Shown piece after piece: positions 11,490 to 20,169 of a DNA stretch of 24,372 bases. The stretch covers positions 1 through 24,372 of IMG/VR virus record IMGVR_UViG_3300042924_000105; one strand, 5' to 3'. The first letter of the stretch is position 1; every line of letters starts with the position of its first letter. The notes under the pieces are model-generated. The model had not been told where the DNA came from and did not search any database. It worked only from the letters and a program-made list of their open reading frames with translations. A program made the position numbers and the translations under genes. Origin of the DNA: a virus.

Positions 11490-13694
11490 ATGGCATACCA
11501 AGACGCATCAGGCAAAGATAAAAGAATCAACAAAGCCATAGAGTTTTGGCGGTTGGTCAATGACGCAGACTCCACCAATCGCGCCGAAGCATTGCAAGAC
11601 ATTAAGTTTGCTGCTGGCGACCAATGGCCTGTTGAAATTCAGAACAGCAGAAACGTGGAAGCACGACCTTGCCTGACCATCAACAAGATTGATGCCTATG
11701 TGCGACAGGTGACCAACCAGCAGCGGATGCAACGCCCACGCATCAAAGTTCACCCTGTAAATAACTTAGCTGATTACAAGATTGCCCAAGTCATTGAGGG
11801 CATGACTCGCCACATCGAAGTCAATTCCAACGCTGACACCGCCTACGATACCGCCTTTGACTACGCTGTGCGGATGGGTTGGGGTTACTGGCGCATTAAT
11901 ACCCGCTATGTCAGCGAAGATTCATTCGACCAAGAAATTTACATTGACACGATTGACAACCCGTTTACCGTGTACTTTGACCCCAATTCAATCCTGCCTG
12001 ATGGGTCAGACGCTGAACGTTGCCTGATCACCACAGTGTTGGATAAAAAGGTTTTCAAGGATTACTACCCTGACGCTGATGACGGTGCTAACTTCACCCA
12101 GCGTTCTACGGGGGATGACACTGCAAGCTGGATCACCAAAGAGGATATTCGCATTGCCGAATTCTTTTATGTTGAACGTGAACGGGCCAAGCTGTATTTG
12201 CTGAGTGATGGCACACGCCAATTTGCTGACTCTGACCGATTCTTTGAACGGGTTGAAGCTGCGGGTTTGACCGTGGTTGATGAACGCGACAGTTTCCGCA
12301 AGGCAGTTAAATGGGTCAAGATGACTGCCTTGGAAGTCTTGGAAGAAAAAACATGGGCTGGCAAATACATCCCTGTTGTTCCTTGCTATGGCGCACAGGT
12401 CATCGTTGATGACAAACGCAAAAAGTACGGTCTGGTCAGGTTTGCCAAAGACCCACAGCGTATGTATAACTTCTGGCGCACCAGTATGACCGAATCGGTT
12501 GCCCTTGCACCAAAAGCCAAATGGTTGCTGGCAGAGGGTCAGGATGAGGGACACGAAAACGAATGGGCGCTGGCTAACATTAAATCTAGCCCCGTCCTAC
12601 GGTACAAGCAAAAAGACATTGAGGGCGTACCAGCCCCAGTGCCGATTAGACTGCAACCAGAACCACCGCCCCAAGGCATCATGGAAGCCGCTGGCGCTAT
12701 TTCCGCAGACTTGCAGATGGTGCTGGGCATCCTTGATCCCAACCAATTACCTAGTGGCAACATTTCAGGCAAAGCCTTGCAAGGTCAGCAAAACCAAACT
12801 GATCTGAGCAATTTTCATTTTTACGACAACATGACCCGATCAATCAGGCATACAGGCAAAATCCTGTTGGACTTGATCCCGCACATCTACGATACCCAAC
12901 GGGTAATGCGGATCATTGGTTCAGACGGTCAGCCAGACATGACCACCATCAACGAAAAGAACGAAGTTGGTGAAATGCTGAATGATGTGACTGTGGGCGA
13001 ATATGATGTGGTGATGGACACAGGGCCGGGCTTCCAGACCAAGCGCCAGCAAGCAGTCGAAGCTATGATGCCGCTGCTTACAGGCAATGAGCAGTTGTTC
13101 AATATTGCGGGTGACTTGGTTTTCCGAAACATGGACTTCCCCGGCGCGGACGTTATTGCCGACCGCCTTGCCGCCATGAACCCAATGGCTAATATTGATG
13201 AGAAATCAGATATACCGCCTGAAGTTCAGATGCGTCTGGCGCAATCACAGCAACAACTGCAAGAAATGCAACAGCAATTGCAGGCCGCTATGTTGGAAAT
13301 TAACAACCGTGGTCAGGTTGCCCAAATCCGCGAGGAGGGCGCAACCAAGCGCAAACTCATGGACGTTACCGCACGGGCGCACAACACAGAAACCATCAAT
13401 GAAGCCAAAGTTAATCAGACCAATCTCAATGCAATCACCAGCCAGAACAAGACTGAAGTTGATGCGTTGGTCAAAATGCTTATTGCAAGAATGCCAACTG
13501 ACCAATTGATGATGGAAATTGAACGACTGAACGCTGAACAGCAACAGCTCGCAATGGCTGCTTCACAGGACATTTCGCACGAAGCAAACCCATTCATTAA
13601 TGCACAACAAATGCAACAACCGATGCAGCCGCAACCAATGCAAGAACCAATGCAGCCGCCAATGCAACAGTCGTTTGAACCGCCTATGCAATGA
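11490..13694 (+). CDS. Portal protein, P22-like
   Basis: A 734-residue protein, close to the 725 of P22 gp1. The N-terminal part has AGDQWP, NKIDAYVRQVTNQQRM (around 64-79) and NNLADYKIAQVIEGM, typical for P22-like portals. The crown region near 500 and a helical barrel-like end (LAQSQQQLQEMQQQLQAAM) follow. The last 35 residues are Met/Gln/Pro repeats of a QPMQPP type, probably disordered. Twelve copies would form the DNA entry ring. AAAGGGG lies before the ATG. Confidence 0.92.
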   Translation: MAYQDASGKDKRINKAIEFWRLVNDADSTNRAEALQDIKFAAGDQWPVEIQNSRNVEARPCLTINKIDAYVRQVTNQQRMQRPRIKVHPVNNLADYKIAQVIEGMTRHIEVNSNADTAYDTAFDYAVRMGWGYWRINTRYVSEDSFDQEIYIDTIDNPFTVYFDPNSILPDGSDAERCLITTVLDKKVFKDYYPDADDGANFTQRSTGDDTASWITKEDIRIAEFFYVERERAKLYLLSDGTRQFADSDRFFERVEAAGLTVVDERDSFRKAVKWVKMTALEVLEEKTWAGKYIPVVPCYGAQVIVDDKRKKYGLVRFAKDPQRMYNFWRTSMTESVALAPKAKWLLAEGQDEGHENEWALANIKSSPVLRYKQKDIEGVPAPVPIRLQPEPPPQGIMEAAGAISADLQMVLGILDPNQLPSGNISGKALQGQQNQTDLSNFHFYDNMTRSIRHTGKILLDLIPHIYDTQRVMRIIGSDGQPDMTTINEKNEVGEMLNDVTVGEYDVVMDTGPGFQTKRQQAVEAMMPLLTGNEQLFNIAGDLVFRNMDFPGADVIADRLAAMNPMANIDEKSDIPPEVQMRLAQSQQQLQEMQQQLQAAMLEINNRGQVAQIREEGATKRKLMDVTARAHNTETINEAKVNQTNLNAITSQNKTEVDALVKMLIARMPTDQLMMEIERLNAEQQQLAMAASQDISHEANPFINAQQMQQPMQPQPMQEPMQPPMQQSFEPPMQ
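13600..13691 (+). repeat. Met/Gln/Pro-coding repeats at the portal C-terminus
   Basis: Several imperfect repeats of an ATGCARCCR-type unit code for MQQP/MQPQ/MQEP/MQPP. The units are 12 to 15 bases, all codon multiples, so they probably arose by in-frame slippage. The tail would be unstructured. Confidence 0.6.
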
Positions 13695-13723
13695 TTGACA
13701 GCACAATAATTTCGTGGTAAAAA
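13695..13723 (+). promoter_or_regulatory. Possible promoter before scaffold gene
   Basis: A perfect TTGACA (13695-13700) follows the portal stop, and TAAAAA (13718-13723) lies 17 bases on, matching four of six -10 positions. Extra transcription of scaffold and coat, which are needed in large amounts, would be sensible. The weak -10 keeps confidence low. Confidence 0.35.
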
Positions 13724-13753
13724 CCACAAAACCTTACCAGTTGGGTCAACTGG
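13714..13753 (+). promoter_or_regulatory. Two hairpins between portal and scaffold
   Basis: GTGGT-AAAA-ACCAC (13714-13727) is a perfect 5-bp stem with a tetraloop. CCAGTTG-GGT-CAACTGG (13737-13753) is a perfect 7-bp stem with a three-base loop. No T run follows either, so they more likely act as RNA stability or processing elements than as terminators. Confidence 0.55.
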
Positions 13754-13775
13754 GTGAATTCTTTGAGGAAACTCA

Positions 13776-14675
13776 ATGTCAGAAGTATCAGAAAGACTTG
13801 CCGCCAATGTGGTGACAAGTGAAAATTTAGCTGAATTTAACGCCAAGAGAATGGGTTTAGCTGATCCAACGCCAAGCGAGGCTGCCAAACAGGCAGAGCC
13901 GCAAGAGGTTGATCAAGGACAGAGTGAACCAACTGAGGCAGAAAATGAAGCGACAGCAACAGAGGATCGAAAACAAAATCCTAAGCTGGAAAGACGGTTT
14001 TCAGAGATAACCAAGCAACGCGAAGCAGCACGGGAAGAAGCCCGTAGGGAACGTGAAGCTAGGGAAAATTTGGAAGCAAAGGTTAGGGACTTGGAGGCCA
14101 AGTTTCAGCCCAAAGCTGAACCAGTAGCCGAAACAGAACCGTTGCCAGAGCAGTTCAGCGATATGTATGAATACGCCAAGGCGTTGACAGACTATCGTGT
14201 AGAGCAGCGATTGCAGGAAGAAAAGCAAAAAGATGCACAGGCCAAAGCCGCCGCCGAACACGCCAAGCTGATAGACGCATGGGGTCAACGGGTAAAGGCA
14301 GCCAAAGCTGAAATGCCAGACTTTGATGACATGGTTAATTCCACAGACGTTACGGTAAGTAACGAAGTGCGGGACGCAATCTTTGAATCAGATGTTGGCC
14401 CACGCATCTTGTATCACCTTGCTGAAAATCCTGACTTTGCTGTAAAACTGCAAGGCATGACCTTGACCGCCGCCTTGAGAGCAATTGGGAGGTTGGAAGC
14501 GCAGTACGAAAAGACTGACGCAAAGCCTGTTGTTGGGAAAAGTAAAGCACCCGCGCCGATCAATCCAATCAGATCAGCAGCTAACGGGCGTGATGTAAAC
14601 CTAACCAGCGATGGTCAATTTCATGGTTCATATCAGGCATGGAGAGCAGCACGATTGGCTGGAAAGATTCGCTAA
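13776..14675 (+). CDS. Scaffolding protein, P22 gp8-like
   Basis: A 299-residue, highly charged helical protein; P22 gp8 is 303. After an acidic disordered region (EATATEDRKQNPKLERRFSE) come long coiled-coil helices (about 72-112; REAAREEARREREARENLEA) and a Lys/Ala-rich section near 155-175. The C-terminus is basic (WRAARLAGKIR), like the coat-binding helix-turn-helix of P22 scaffold. It sits between portal and coat, the standard place. It is needed to assemble the prohead and then leaves. The Shine-Dalgarno GAGGA precedes the ATG. Confidence 0.88.
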   Translation: MSEVSERLAANVVTSENLAEFNAKRMGLADPTPSEAAKQAEPQEVDQGQSEPTEAENEATATEDRKQNPKLERRFSEITKQREAAREEARREREARENLEAKVRDLEAKFQPKAEPVAETEPLPEQFSDMYEYAKALTDYRVEQRLQEEKQKDAQAKAAAEHAKLIDAWGQRVKAAKAEMPDFDDMVNSTDVTVSNEVRDAIFESDVGPRILYHLAENPDFAVKLQGMTLTAALRAIGRLEAQYEKTDAKPVVGKSKAPAPINPIRSAANGRDVNLTSDGQFHGSYQAWRAARLAGKIR

Positions 14676-14698
14676 ACCCATTCTTTTAAGGAAACAAA

Positions 14699-15946
14699 AT
14701 GAGCAACAATCTGCTTACCATCAGCATGATCACCAACGAAGCGTTGATGGTCTTAGAAAACGAATTGACTTTTTCTAGCGAAGTCGAAAGAAACTATGAC
14801 GATCAATTTGCCGTTACTGGCGCAAAGATCGGTGCAACTTTGAACGTCCGCAAACCCGGTCGTTTCATCGGCACAACTGGCCCTGCGTTGAACGTTGAAG
14901 ACTTCAACGAAACATCAGTGCCTGTCACCTTGTCCACACAGTTCCACGTTGATACCCAGTTCACCAGCCAAGATTTGGCTTTGTCCTTGGATATGTTCAG
15001 TGACCGTGTATTGAAGCCTGCTGTTGCAGCTATTGCCAACAAGATCGACTTTGACGGTCTGACAATGGCTAAAAACAACACCGCCAACATTGTCGGTACT
15101 GCTGGCACACCCCCCACAGGTGTGATCACTTACCTGACTGCTGGTGCTTATCTGGACAGCGAGGGCGCACCCCGTGACGGTCGCCGTTCTTGTATCGTTG
15201 AACCGTTCACAGGCGCAACCATTGTTGACAGCTTGAAAGGTTTGTTTGTTCCCTCAGACAAAATTTCTAGCCAGTACACCAAAGGCATGATGGGCCGTGA
15301 CTCAGCAGGCATGAACTGGAAGATGGATCAAAACGTTGTGGCACAGACATTCGGTTCATATGCAACCGCTACCCTGTCATGTGCCACCACCACAGCAACT
15401 GGATTCATTTCCACTGGCTGGGCATCAACTTCCACCATTGCACTGACCGCTGCCACAGCTACTGCTGGCTTGAAACAAGGTGATGTGATTACGATTGCTG
15501 GCGTTTTCGCTGTCAACCCACAAAACCGTCAAGCCTACGGCAGCAACCGCCTGCGTAACTTTGTGGTGACCGCCCCTGTAACCGTGGCAACTTCTGGCAC
15601 AACTTCTGTGACCGTAAGCCCTGCCATCATCACTGGTGGTCAGTTCCAAAACGTTAGCTTGGCTTCCACCAGCGCATCTGCTGTTGTGACTCCATTCAAC
15701 AACACTGGCACTGTGTCTCCACAAAATATCGTGATGCACAAAAATGCTTTCACTTTGGCCTGTGCTGATTTGGAATTGCCTGATGGCGTTCACTTTGCTG
15801 GTCGCGCAAGCGATAAGGAATTGGGTCTGTCAATGCGTGTGGTTCGTCAATACACTATCAACAACGATTCAATTCCGACTCGCGTTGATGTGCTGTATGG
15901 CTGGGCCCCGCTGTACCCAGAACTTGCCTGCCGCGTTGCAGCCTAA
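14699..15946 (+). CDS. Major coat protein, P22 gp5-like (HK97 fold)
   Basis: A 415-residue protein (P22 gp5 is 430). The N-terminal part has TNEALMVLENELTFSSEVER, then GATLNVRKPGRF and DTQFTSQDLALSLDMFSDRV, all typical of the P22-coat family. The middle carries QGDVITIAGVFAVNPQNRQ (about 260-278), the mark of the inserted I-domain-like region. The end has DVLYGWAPLYPELACRV. It builds the icosahedral shell. AAGGAAAC is the ribosome-binding site. Confidence 0.94.
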   Translation: MSNNLLTISMITNEALMVLENELTFSSEVERNYDDQFAVTGAKIGATLNVRKPGRFIGTTGPALNVEDFNETSVPVTLSTQFHVDTQFTSQDLALSLDMFSDRVLKPAVAAIANKIDFDGLTMAKNNTANIVGTAGTPPTGVITYLTAGAYLDSEGAPRDGRRSCIVEPFTGATIVDSLKGLFVPSDKISSQYTKGMMGRDSAGMNWKMDQNVVAQTFGSYATATLSCATTTATGFISTGWASTSTIALTAATATAGLKQGDVITIAGVFAVNPQNRQAYGSNRLRNFVVTAPVTVATSGTTSVTVSPAIITGGQFQNVSLASTSASAVVTPFNNTGTVSPQNIVMHKNAFTLACADLELPDGVHFAGRASDKELGLSMRVVRQYTINNDSIPTRVDVLYGWAPLYPELACRVAA

Positions 15947-15953
15947 AGGTTAA

Positions 15954-15977
15954 TGGGGGCTTAAAACACCCCCGTTT
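15954..15977 (+). terminator. Possible weak terminator after coat gene
   Basis: GGGGG (15955-15959) pairs with CCCCC (15969-15973) around a nine-base A-rich loop. Only GTTT follows, so termination is probably partial, which would lower expression of downstream genes relative to coat. Confidence 0.45.
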
Positions 15978-16004
15978 CATCAAACAATTTAAGGAAAACA
16001 TATC

Positions 16005-16427
16005 ATGGCAAATCCCGGACCAGCAACAACCAACACAAACCACCCAACCAACCTAGCAACCAACCAAGCCCTGCGTTTGATTGCGTCTGCTGAAGGCGTA
16101 AACTTGAACTCTGTCGCAGATACTGTTGCCACTGTTTTATCTAGTGGTCGCGTTTCTGTTCAGAGCATCATTGTTACCAACGCATCTGTTGACCTGACCA
16201 CAGCGCAATTGGCTGTGTACACAGGCGCTGGTGCTACTGGCACAGCGATTAAAACCGCCTACGCCTTAACTGGTAACACCACCGCAGCTAAAGTGGTCGT
16301 GACTGCTGCTACATCTACCGATGCAGTAACTGGAACACCCCTTTACATTCGCAACACAACCGCACAAGGCGCGGCTGCTACTGCTGATGTTTTCATCTAC
16401 GGTTACGACCTGTCATTCCTGCCATAA
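16005..16427 (+). CDS. Small beta-rich structural protein
   Basis: A 140-residue Ala/Thr/Val-rich protein: RVSVQSIIVTNASVDLTTAQ, then LAVYTGAGATGTAIKTAYAL and ATADVFIYGYDLSFLP. Strand-forming and small residues suggest a compact beta-sandwich. It directly follows the coat gene, so a head decoration or head-completion role is likely, but not proven. AAGGAAAA precedes the ATG. Confidence 0.65.
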   Translation: MANPGPATTNTNHPTNLATNQALRLIASAEGVNLNSVADTVATVLSSGRVSVQSIIVTNASVDLTTAQLAVYTGAGATGTAIKTAYALTGNTTAAKVVVTAATSTDAVTGTPLYIRNTTAQGAAATADVFIYGYDLSFLP

Positions 16428-16446
16428 ACCGCATGGAATAAGTGAG

Positions 16447-16475
16447 AAAGCCATCCTCAAAAGGGGTGGCTTTTT
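16447..16475 (+). terminator. Rho-independent terminator
   Basis: AAAGCCATCC (16447-16456) pairs with GGGTGGCTTT (16464-16473), one G-U pair included, around a seven-base loop. T continues to 16475, and a T-rich stretch follows. It closes the coat-region transcript. Confidence 0.82.
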
Positions 16476-16494
16476 CTATTTGTAAGCCTATAAT
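16467..16494 (+). promoter_or_regulatory. Promoter for the tail-gene cluster
   Basis: A perfect TATAAT (16489-16494) lies shortly after the terminator. The -35 is poor: TGGCTT (16467-16472), 16 bases upstream, overlaps the terminator stem. The predicted start near 16501 gives a short leader before GAGGGA (16508-16513) and the ATG at 16520. Confidence 0.55.
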
Positions 16495-16519
16495 TCATCA
16501 AACTACTGAGGGACTAAAC

Positions 16520-16858
16520 ATGGTCAACACTTCTGTAATGCGCCCAAGCGGTCGCACATACGCCTTAAATTTGACAACATCAGCTAGTGCCGCGCTGTTG
16601 ATTGAAGCCACCACAAACGACCAAACCAACTATGTTTCATTGCTGAACACTGGTTCTGGCGTTGCTGCGGTGGAATTGTCCAATTCCAGCACAGTAACTG
16701 ACCCAACTGTGGCCTCCACAGGCAACAGCGGTTCATTTGTGTTGCCAGCAGCCATGACTTTTCCTTTGATGATTGCCGCCCCTAAAGCGCCTTTCTACAT
16801 TAAAGCCATCAGTTCAAGCACAAACACGCTGTATATCACTGCTGCACAAGCTGATTAA
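16520..16858 (+). CDS. Small structural-type protein
   Basis: A 112-residue protein that starts at the ATG after GAGGGA; the longer GTG version would run through the terminator and was rejected. RPSGRTYALNLTTSASAALL and FPLMIAAPKAPFYIKAISSS suggest a beta-rich domain. The end, TNTLYITAAQAD, is like small phage head/tail proteins. Its role is unknown; it is the first gene after the new promoter. Confidence 0.65.
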   Translation: MVNTSVMRPSGRTYALNLTTSASAALLIEATTNDQTNYVSLLNTGSGVAAVELSNSSTVTDPTVASTGNSGSFVLPAAMTFPLMIAAPKAPFYIKAISSSTNTLYITAAQAD

Positions 16859-16867
16859 GGGTTTGAT

Positions 16868-19303
16868 ATGGCAAATGAAGCCGCCGTAACCCAAACCATA
16901 AACATTGTCCCAGTTCAGGGGATATTTCAGCCTGAACCGACATTTGCATTGATTTCGCTGATTGGGCCAGCGGGTACGCCTTTTTATCCGATTATTGACC
17001 CCAATCAATCGGGTCTAAATATCACAAACAGCACCATCAACAGCACCACAATTGGCGCAATTACCCCGTCTACTGGGGTTTTCACCAATATTGCGACCAC
17101 CACAGGCACGATTGCAAGCGCACCAAGTAGCCCTACCGATATTGTCAATAAGCAATATGTGGATTATTTTGCTGCTGGGTTAAGCTGGAAACAACCAGCA
17201 AATGCCGCATCGACTGTAAATATTGCAAGTTTGTCAGGATTGCAAACGGTTGACACTGTTTCATTGGTGGCTGGCAACACGGTTTTAGTTAAAAACCAAA
17301 CCAATGCGGCAGACAATGGCATTTATGTGGTTTCATCTGGCCCTTGGACGCGAAGCATTGGCGCTGATACATGGGATGAATACGTTGGCGCAATTATTTT
17401 TATTGTGTCAGGAACGCAAGCTGATTCGGCTTGGTATTCTACGGCGCAGCCCGGCGGCACACTGGGCGTTACCGCCATCAATTGGTCAAATTTCACGGTT
17501 TCAGCAATTTATACCGCAGGCACTGGTTTAACTTTAACTGGCACAGTTTTCAGCATTACCCCCGTGGGTACTGCTGGAACATATGGTTCTGCGTCTGCTG
17601 TGCCTGTATTTGTCACCAACGCATCAGGTCAGGTCACATCAGTTACCAATACCGCGATTGCAATTGCCAATACGCAAGTTTCTGGGCTTGGCACAATGTC
17701 CACCCAAAACGCCAATTCGGTAGCAATTACGGGCGGCACAATTGATGGCACAACCATTGGCGGGTCAACTGCTGCGGCAGTTACTGGCACAGTGGTCACA
17801 GCAAACACCTATTTCAGCGGCGCAGGAACAAATTTAACAGGCACTGCAAGCGGTTTATCCATTGGGGGTAACGCAGCTACTGCCACCAGTGCAACAAGCG
17901 CCACAACCGCCACTAATTTGGCTGGCGGGGCATCAGGATCAGTACCCTACCAATCAGCGCCAAGCACCACAACATTCTTGGCGGCTGGGTCAAATGGTCA
18001 GGTTTTGACCTTGGCTTCAGGCGTTCCCTCATGGGCAACACCAACCACAGGCACGGTTACATCTGTTAGTGGTACAGGCACGGTTTCAGGGATTTCCCTT
18101 AGTGGCACTGTTACCAGTTCTGGAAGCCTGACCTTGGGCGGCACATTGGATTTGTCTGCGCCGCCAGCAATTGGCGGGACAACTGCCAACACGGTTAGAG
18201 GCACGACCATCACCGCAACGACAAAGTTTGTTGGCCCATTTTTTGAGGCTGCAACAAGTGCTGGCGGGGCTTTGCGTAATTCAGGCGGTACAAGTCAATT
18301 GTCTTGGGGTGCTGGTGGTGGTGATAACCTTACATTAAGTGTTTCCACCAATATCAATGGAACAAATGCACAGATTGACATTAGCCCAACGGGGACGGGT
18401 CATGTCCATATAAAGCCCACAGGCGTTAATTCAGTTGAAATTGCCCCAACTTCTATTGGCACAATTAACAATATGTCTATCGGTGCAACAACTGCCGCCG
18501 CTGGATATTTCACAACTTTGTCGCTGACAAGCACATTGGCTGTTAATGGGTCAACAGGCACAAATGGTCAAGTTCTTCAATCCAATGGATCAAGCGCACC
18601 CACATGGGTAACCCCATCAAGTTACGCCACCGTCACTGATGACACAACCACCAATGCAACGCGATACCCGTTGTATGCTGATCAAACCACGGGCAATCTG
18701 ACAACTGAGTTTGTAAGTTCTACAAAGCTGCAATTCAATCCCTCCACGGGCGTTTTTACATCCACATCATTTAGCGGTGCGGGTACAGGCTTGACAGGGA
18801 CAGCAACCAGTTTGTCAATTGGCGGTAACGCGGCAACAGCGACTAGCGCAACAACAGCAACCAACATTGCAGGCGGCACGGCTAATCAGATTCCTTTTCA
18901 AACAGGTGTTGGAACAACTTCATTTATTACTGCGCCAACCATTGCAAGCACGGCGCTTACATGGAGTGGGTCAGCGTTTACATGGGCAACAGCAGGCACA
19001 GCAGTCACCATATCGGATGACACAACGACAAATGCCACACGTTATCCATTGTTTGCAGATGCCACCACAGGCACGGTCAGCACAGAATATGTGTCATCTA
19101 CCAAATTGCAATACAACCCAAGCACAGGTGAATTAACAGCGCCAGCACAGATCAGCAGCAATGGCATTGTGATTAATTCGCAAACTGTATCTGCCAACTA
19201 CACAATTGCGGCTGGCAACAATGGAATGAGTGCGGGAACTGTTTCTGTTAACACAGGAATTACTGTCACAGTTTCAACTGGTTCTGTTTGGACTGTTGTT
19301 TAA
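16868..19303 (+). CDS. Large repetitive tail-fibre protein
   Basis: An 811-residue Thr/Gly/Ser-rich protein. Residues about 85-215 have an SPTDIVNKQYVD / AAGLSWKQPANAAS / LVKNQTNAADNGIY / TRSIGADTWDE unit typical of phage fibres. The rest is repeated beta modules: FSGAG(T/N)LTGTA..LSIGGNAATATSA appears near 315 and 635, and DDTTTNATRYPL appears near 590 and 716. A C-terminal IVINSQTVSANYTIAAGNN, then VTVSTGSVWTVV, is also common in fibres. It is probably trimeric and host-contacting. No catalytic motif is seen. The modules differ in synonymous codons, so the duplications are old. Confidence 0.88.
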   Translation: MANEAAVTQTINIVPVQGIFQPEPTFALISLIGPAGTPFYPIIDPNQSGLNITNSTINSTTIGAITPSTGVFTNIATTTGTIASAPSSPTDIVNKQYVDYFAAGLSWKQPANAASTVNIASLSGLQTVDTVSLVAGNTVLVKNQTNAADNGIYVVSSGPWTRSIGADTWDEYVGAIIFIVSGTQADSAWYSTAQPGGTLGVTAINWSNFTVSAIYTAGTGLTLTGTVFSITPVGTAGTYGSASAVPVFVTNASGQVTSVTNTAIAIANTQVSGLGTMSTQNANSVAITGGTIDGTTIGGSTAAAVTGTVVTANTYFSGAGTNLTGTASGLSIGGNAATATSATSATTATNLAGGASGSVPYQSAPSTTTFLAAGSNGQVLTLASGVPSWATPTTGTVTSVSGTGTVSGISLSGTVTSSGSLTLGGTLDLSAPPAIGGTTANTVRGTTITATTKFVGPFFEAATSAGGALRNSGGTSQLSWGAGGGDNLTLSVSTNINGTNAQIDISPTGTGHVHIKPTGVNSVEIAPTSIGTINNMSIGATTAAAGYFTTLSLTSTLAVNGSTGTNGQVLQSNGSSAPTWVTPSSYATVTDDTTTNATRYPLYADQTTGNLTTEFVSSTKLQFNPSTGVFTSTSFSGAGTGLTGTATSLSIGGNAATATSATTATNIAGGTANQIPFQTGVGTTSFITAPTIASTALTWSGSAFTWATAGTAVTISDDTTTNATRYPLFADATTGTVSTEYVSSTKLQYNPSTGELTAPAQISSNGIVINSQTVSANYTIAAGNNGMSAGTVSVNTGITVTVSTGSVWTVV

Positions 19304-19312
19304 AGGAAAGAA

Positions 19313-19897
19313 ATGTCCCAAGTAGCAATTTCAGGAAATGCAAGCGGTACTGGTACGCTGACCATTGCCGCACCTAATACAAACAGCAATTACACGCTGA
19401 CACTTCCAACACTGACAGGAACTATTCTTACAAATAAGACAGCAGGAACTGTGTTGCAAGTTGTAAGCACAACCAAGACAGATACATTTACAACAGCATC
19501 AACAAATACTTATGTTGACGTTACAGGATTGTCAGTAACAATTACTCCAACATCATCAACAAGTAAAATATTAATTTTAGCTTCAGTTCATCAAGCCGCA
19601 AGTGGAGAACCAACTGGCTTTCAAATTGTAAGAGATTCAACTGCAATTGGTATTGGCACAGCAAGTGGAAGTAGATTTGTTGCTAGTGCTGCTGGAGCAG
19701 CAGGAGATAGCAATAGAGTTACATCTTTAAATGTTAATTATTTAGACAGTCCTTCAACAACATCCTCTGTAACTTATAAAATTCAAGTAAGAGGTTATAA
19801 CAATGGAGTTTCTGTTAATAGAACTCCAAATGATACAGATGCGAATGTGTCTGCACGACCTGTTTCAACAATAACAGTCATGGAGATTGCGGCATGA
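19313..19897 (+). CDS. Tail-fibre-type protein with transferred C-terminal domain
   Basis: A 194-residue protein. Residues 1-45 (GTGTLTIAAPNTNSNYTLTL, GTILTNKTAGT) form the short adaptor segment found at many phage fibre N-termini. Residues ~50-194 form a beta domain (VVSTTKTDTFTTASTNTYVD, LVITPTSSTSKILILASVH-like). The C-terminal DNA is distinctly richer in A and T and uses AGA for Arg five times, against CGN elsewhere, suggesting recent acquisition. The likely role is receptor binding. Confidence 0.78.
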   Translation: MSQVAISGNASGTGTLTIAAPNTNSNYTLTLPTLTGTILTNKTAGTVLQVVSTTKTDTFTTASTNTYVDVTGLSVTITPTSSTSKILILASVHQAASGEPTGFQIVRDSTAIGIGTASGSRFVASAAGAAGDSNRVTSLNVNYLDSPSTTSSVTYKIQVRGYNNGVSVNRTPNDTDANVSARPVSTITVMEIAA

Positions 19898-20169
19898 ATC
19901 ACAATGCAATTTATGCACTCTATCCAAATGTTGTCACTGTTGACGATGGCACAGGTGCATTTGACAAAGATGGCAACAAAGTAAATATTGACATAGTGGC
20001 AGTTAATTCTTGGGTTGACCCCAACGCATACAAAGCCAAACGAGCATCAGAATACCCACCAATCACAGACTATCTTGATGGCGTAGTCAAAGGCGATCAA
20101 GCGCAGATTGACAAGTACATTGCTGATTGCCAAGCAGTCAAAGCAAAATATCCCAAGGTGACAGCATGA
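19894..20169 (+). CDS. Small tail-associated protein
   Basis: A 91-residue protein: NAIYALYPNVVTVDDGTGAF, then EYPPITDYLDGVVKGDQAQI and DCQAVKAKYPKV. The YPPITDYLDGVVKGD segment is one I recognise from phages, downstream of fibre genes. A chaperone or attachment role is possible but not known. It is coupled by ATGA on both sides. Confidence 0.75.
   Translation: MNHNAIYALYPNVVTVDDGTGAFDKDGNKVNIDIVAVNSWVDPNAYKAKRASEYPPITDYLDGVVKGDQAQIDKYIADCQAVKAKYPKVTA

Noticed and set aside
12006-12554. Minus-strand open frame of 182 codons within the portal gene
   Set aside because: Antisense shadow of a well-supported portal protein; composition and lack of start signals are not gene-like.
16442-16519. 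GTG-start N-terminal extension of the 16520 gene
   Set aside because: The extension would be translated through a strong terminator hairpin, whereas ATG 16520 has GAGGGA at good spacing.
17304-17745. Short plus-strand frames inside the 811-residue fibre gene
   Set aside because: Low-complexity repeats keep several frames open; no ribosome-binding sites or recognisable residues, unlike the methyltransferase overlap.
16868-19303. CRISPR-like or tandem DNA repeats in the fibre genes
   Set aside because: Repeats are at the protein level with many synonymous changes; no regular repeat-spacer layout exists.
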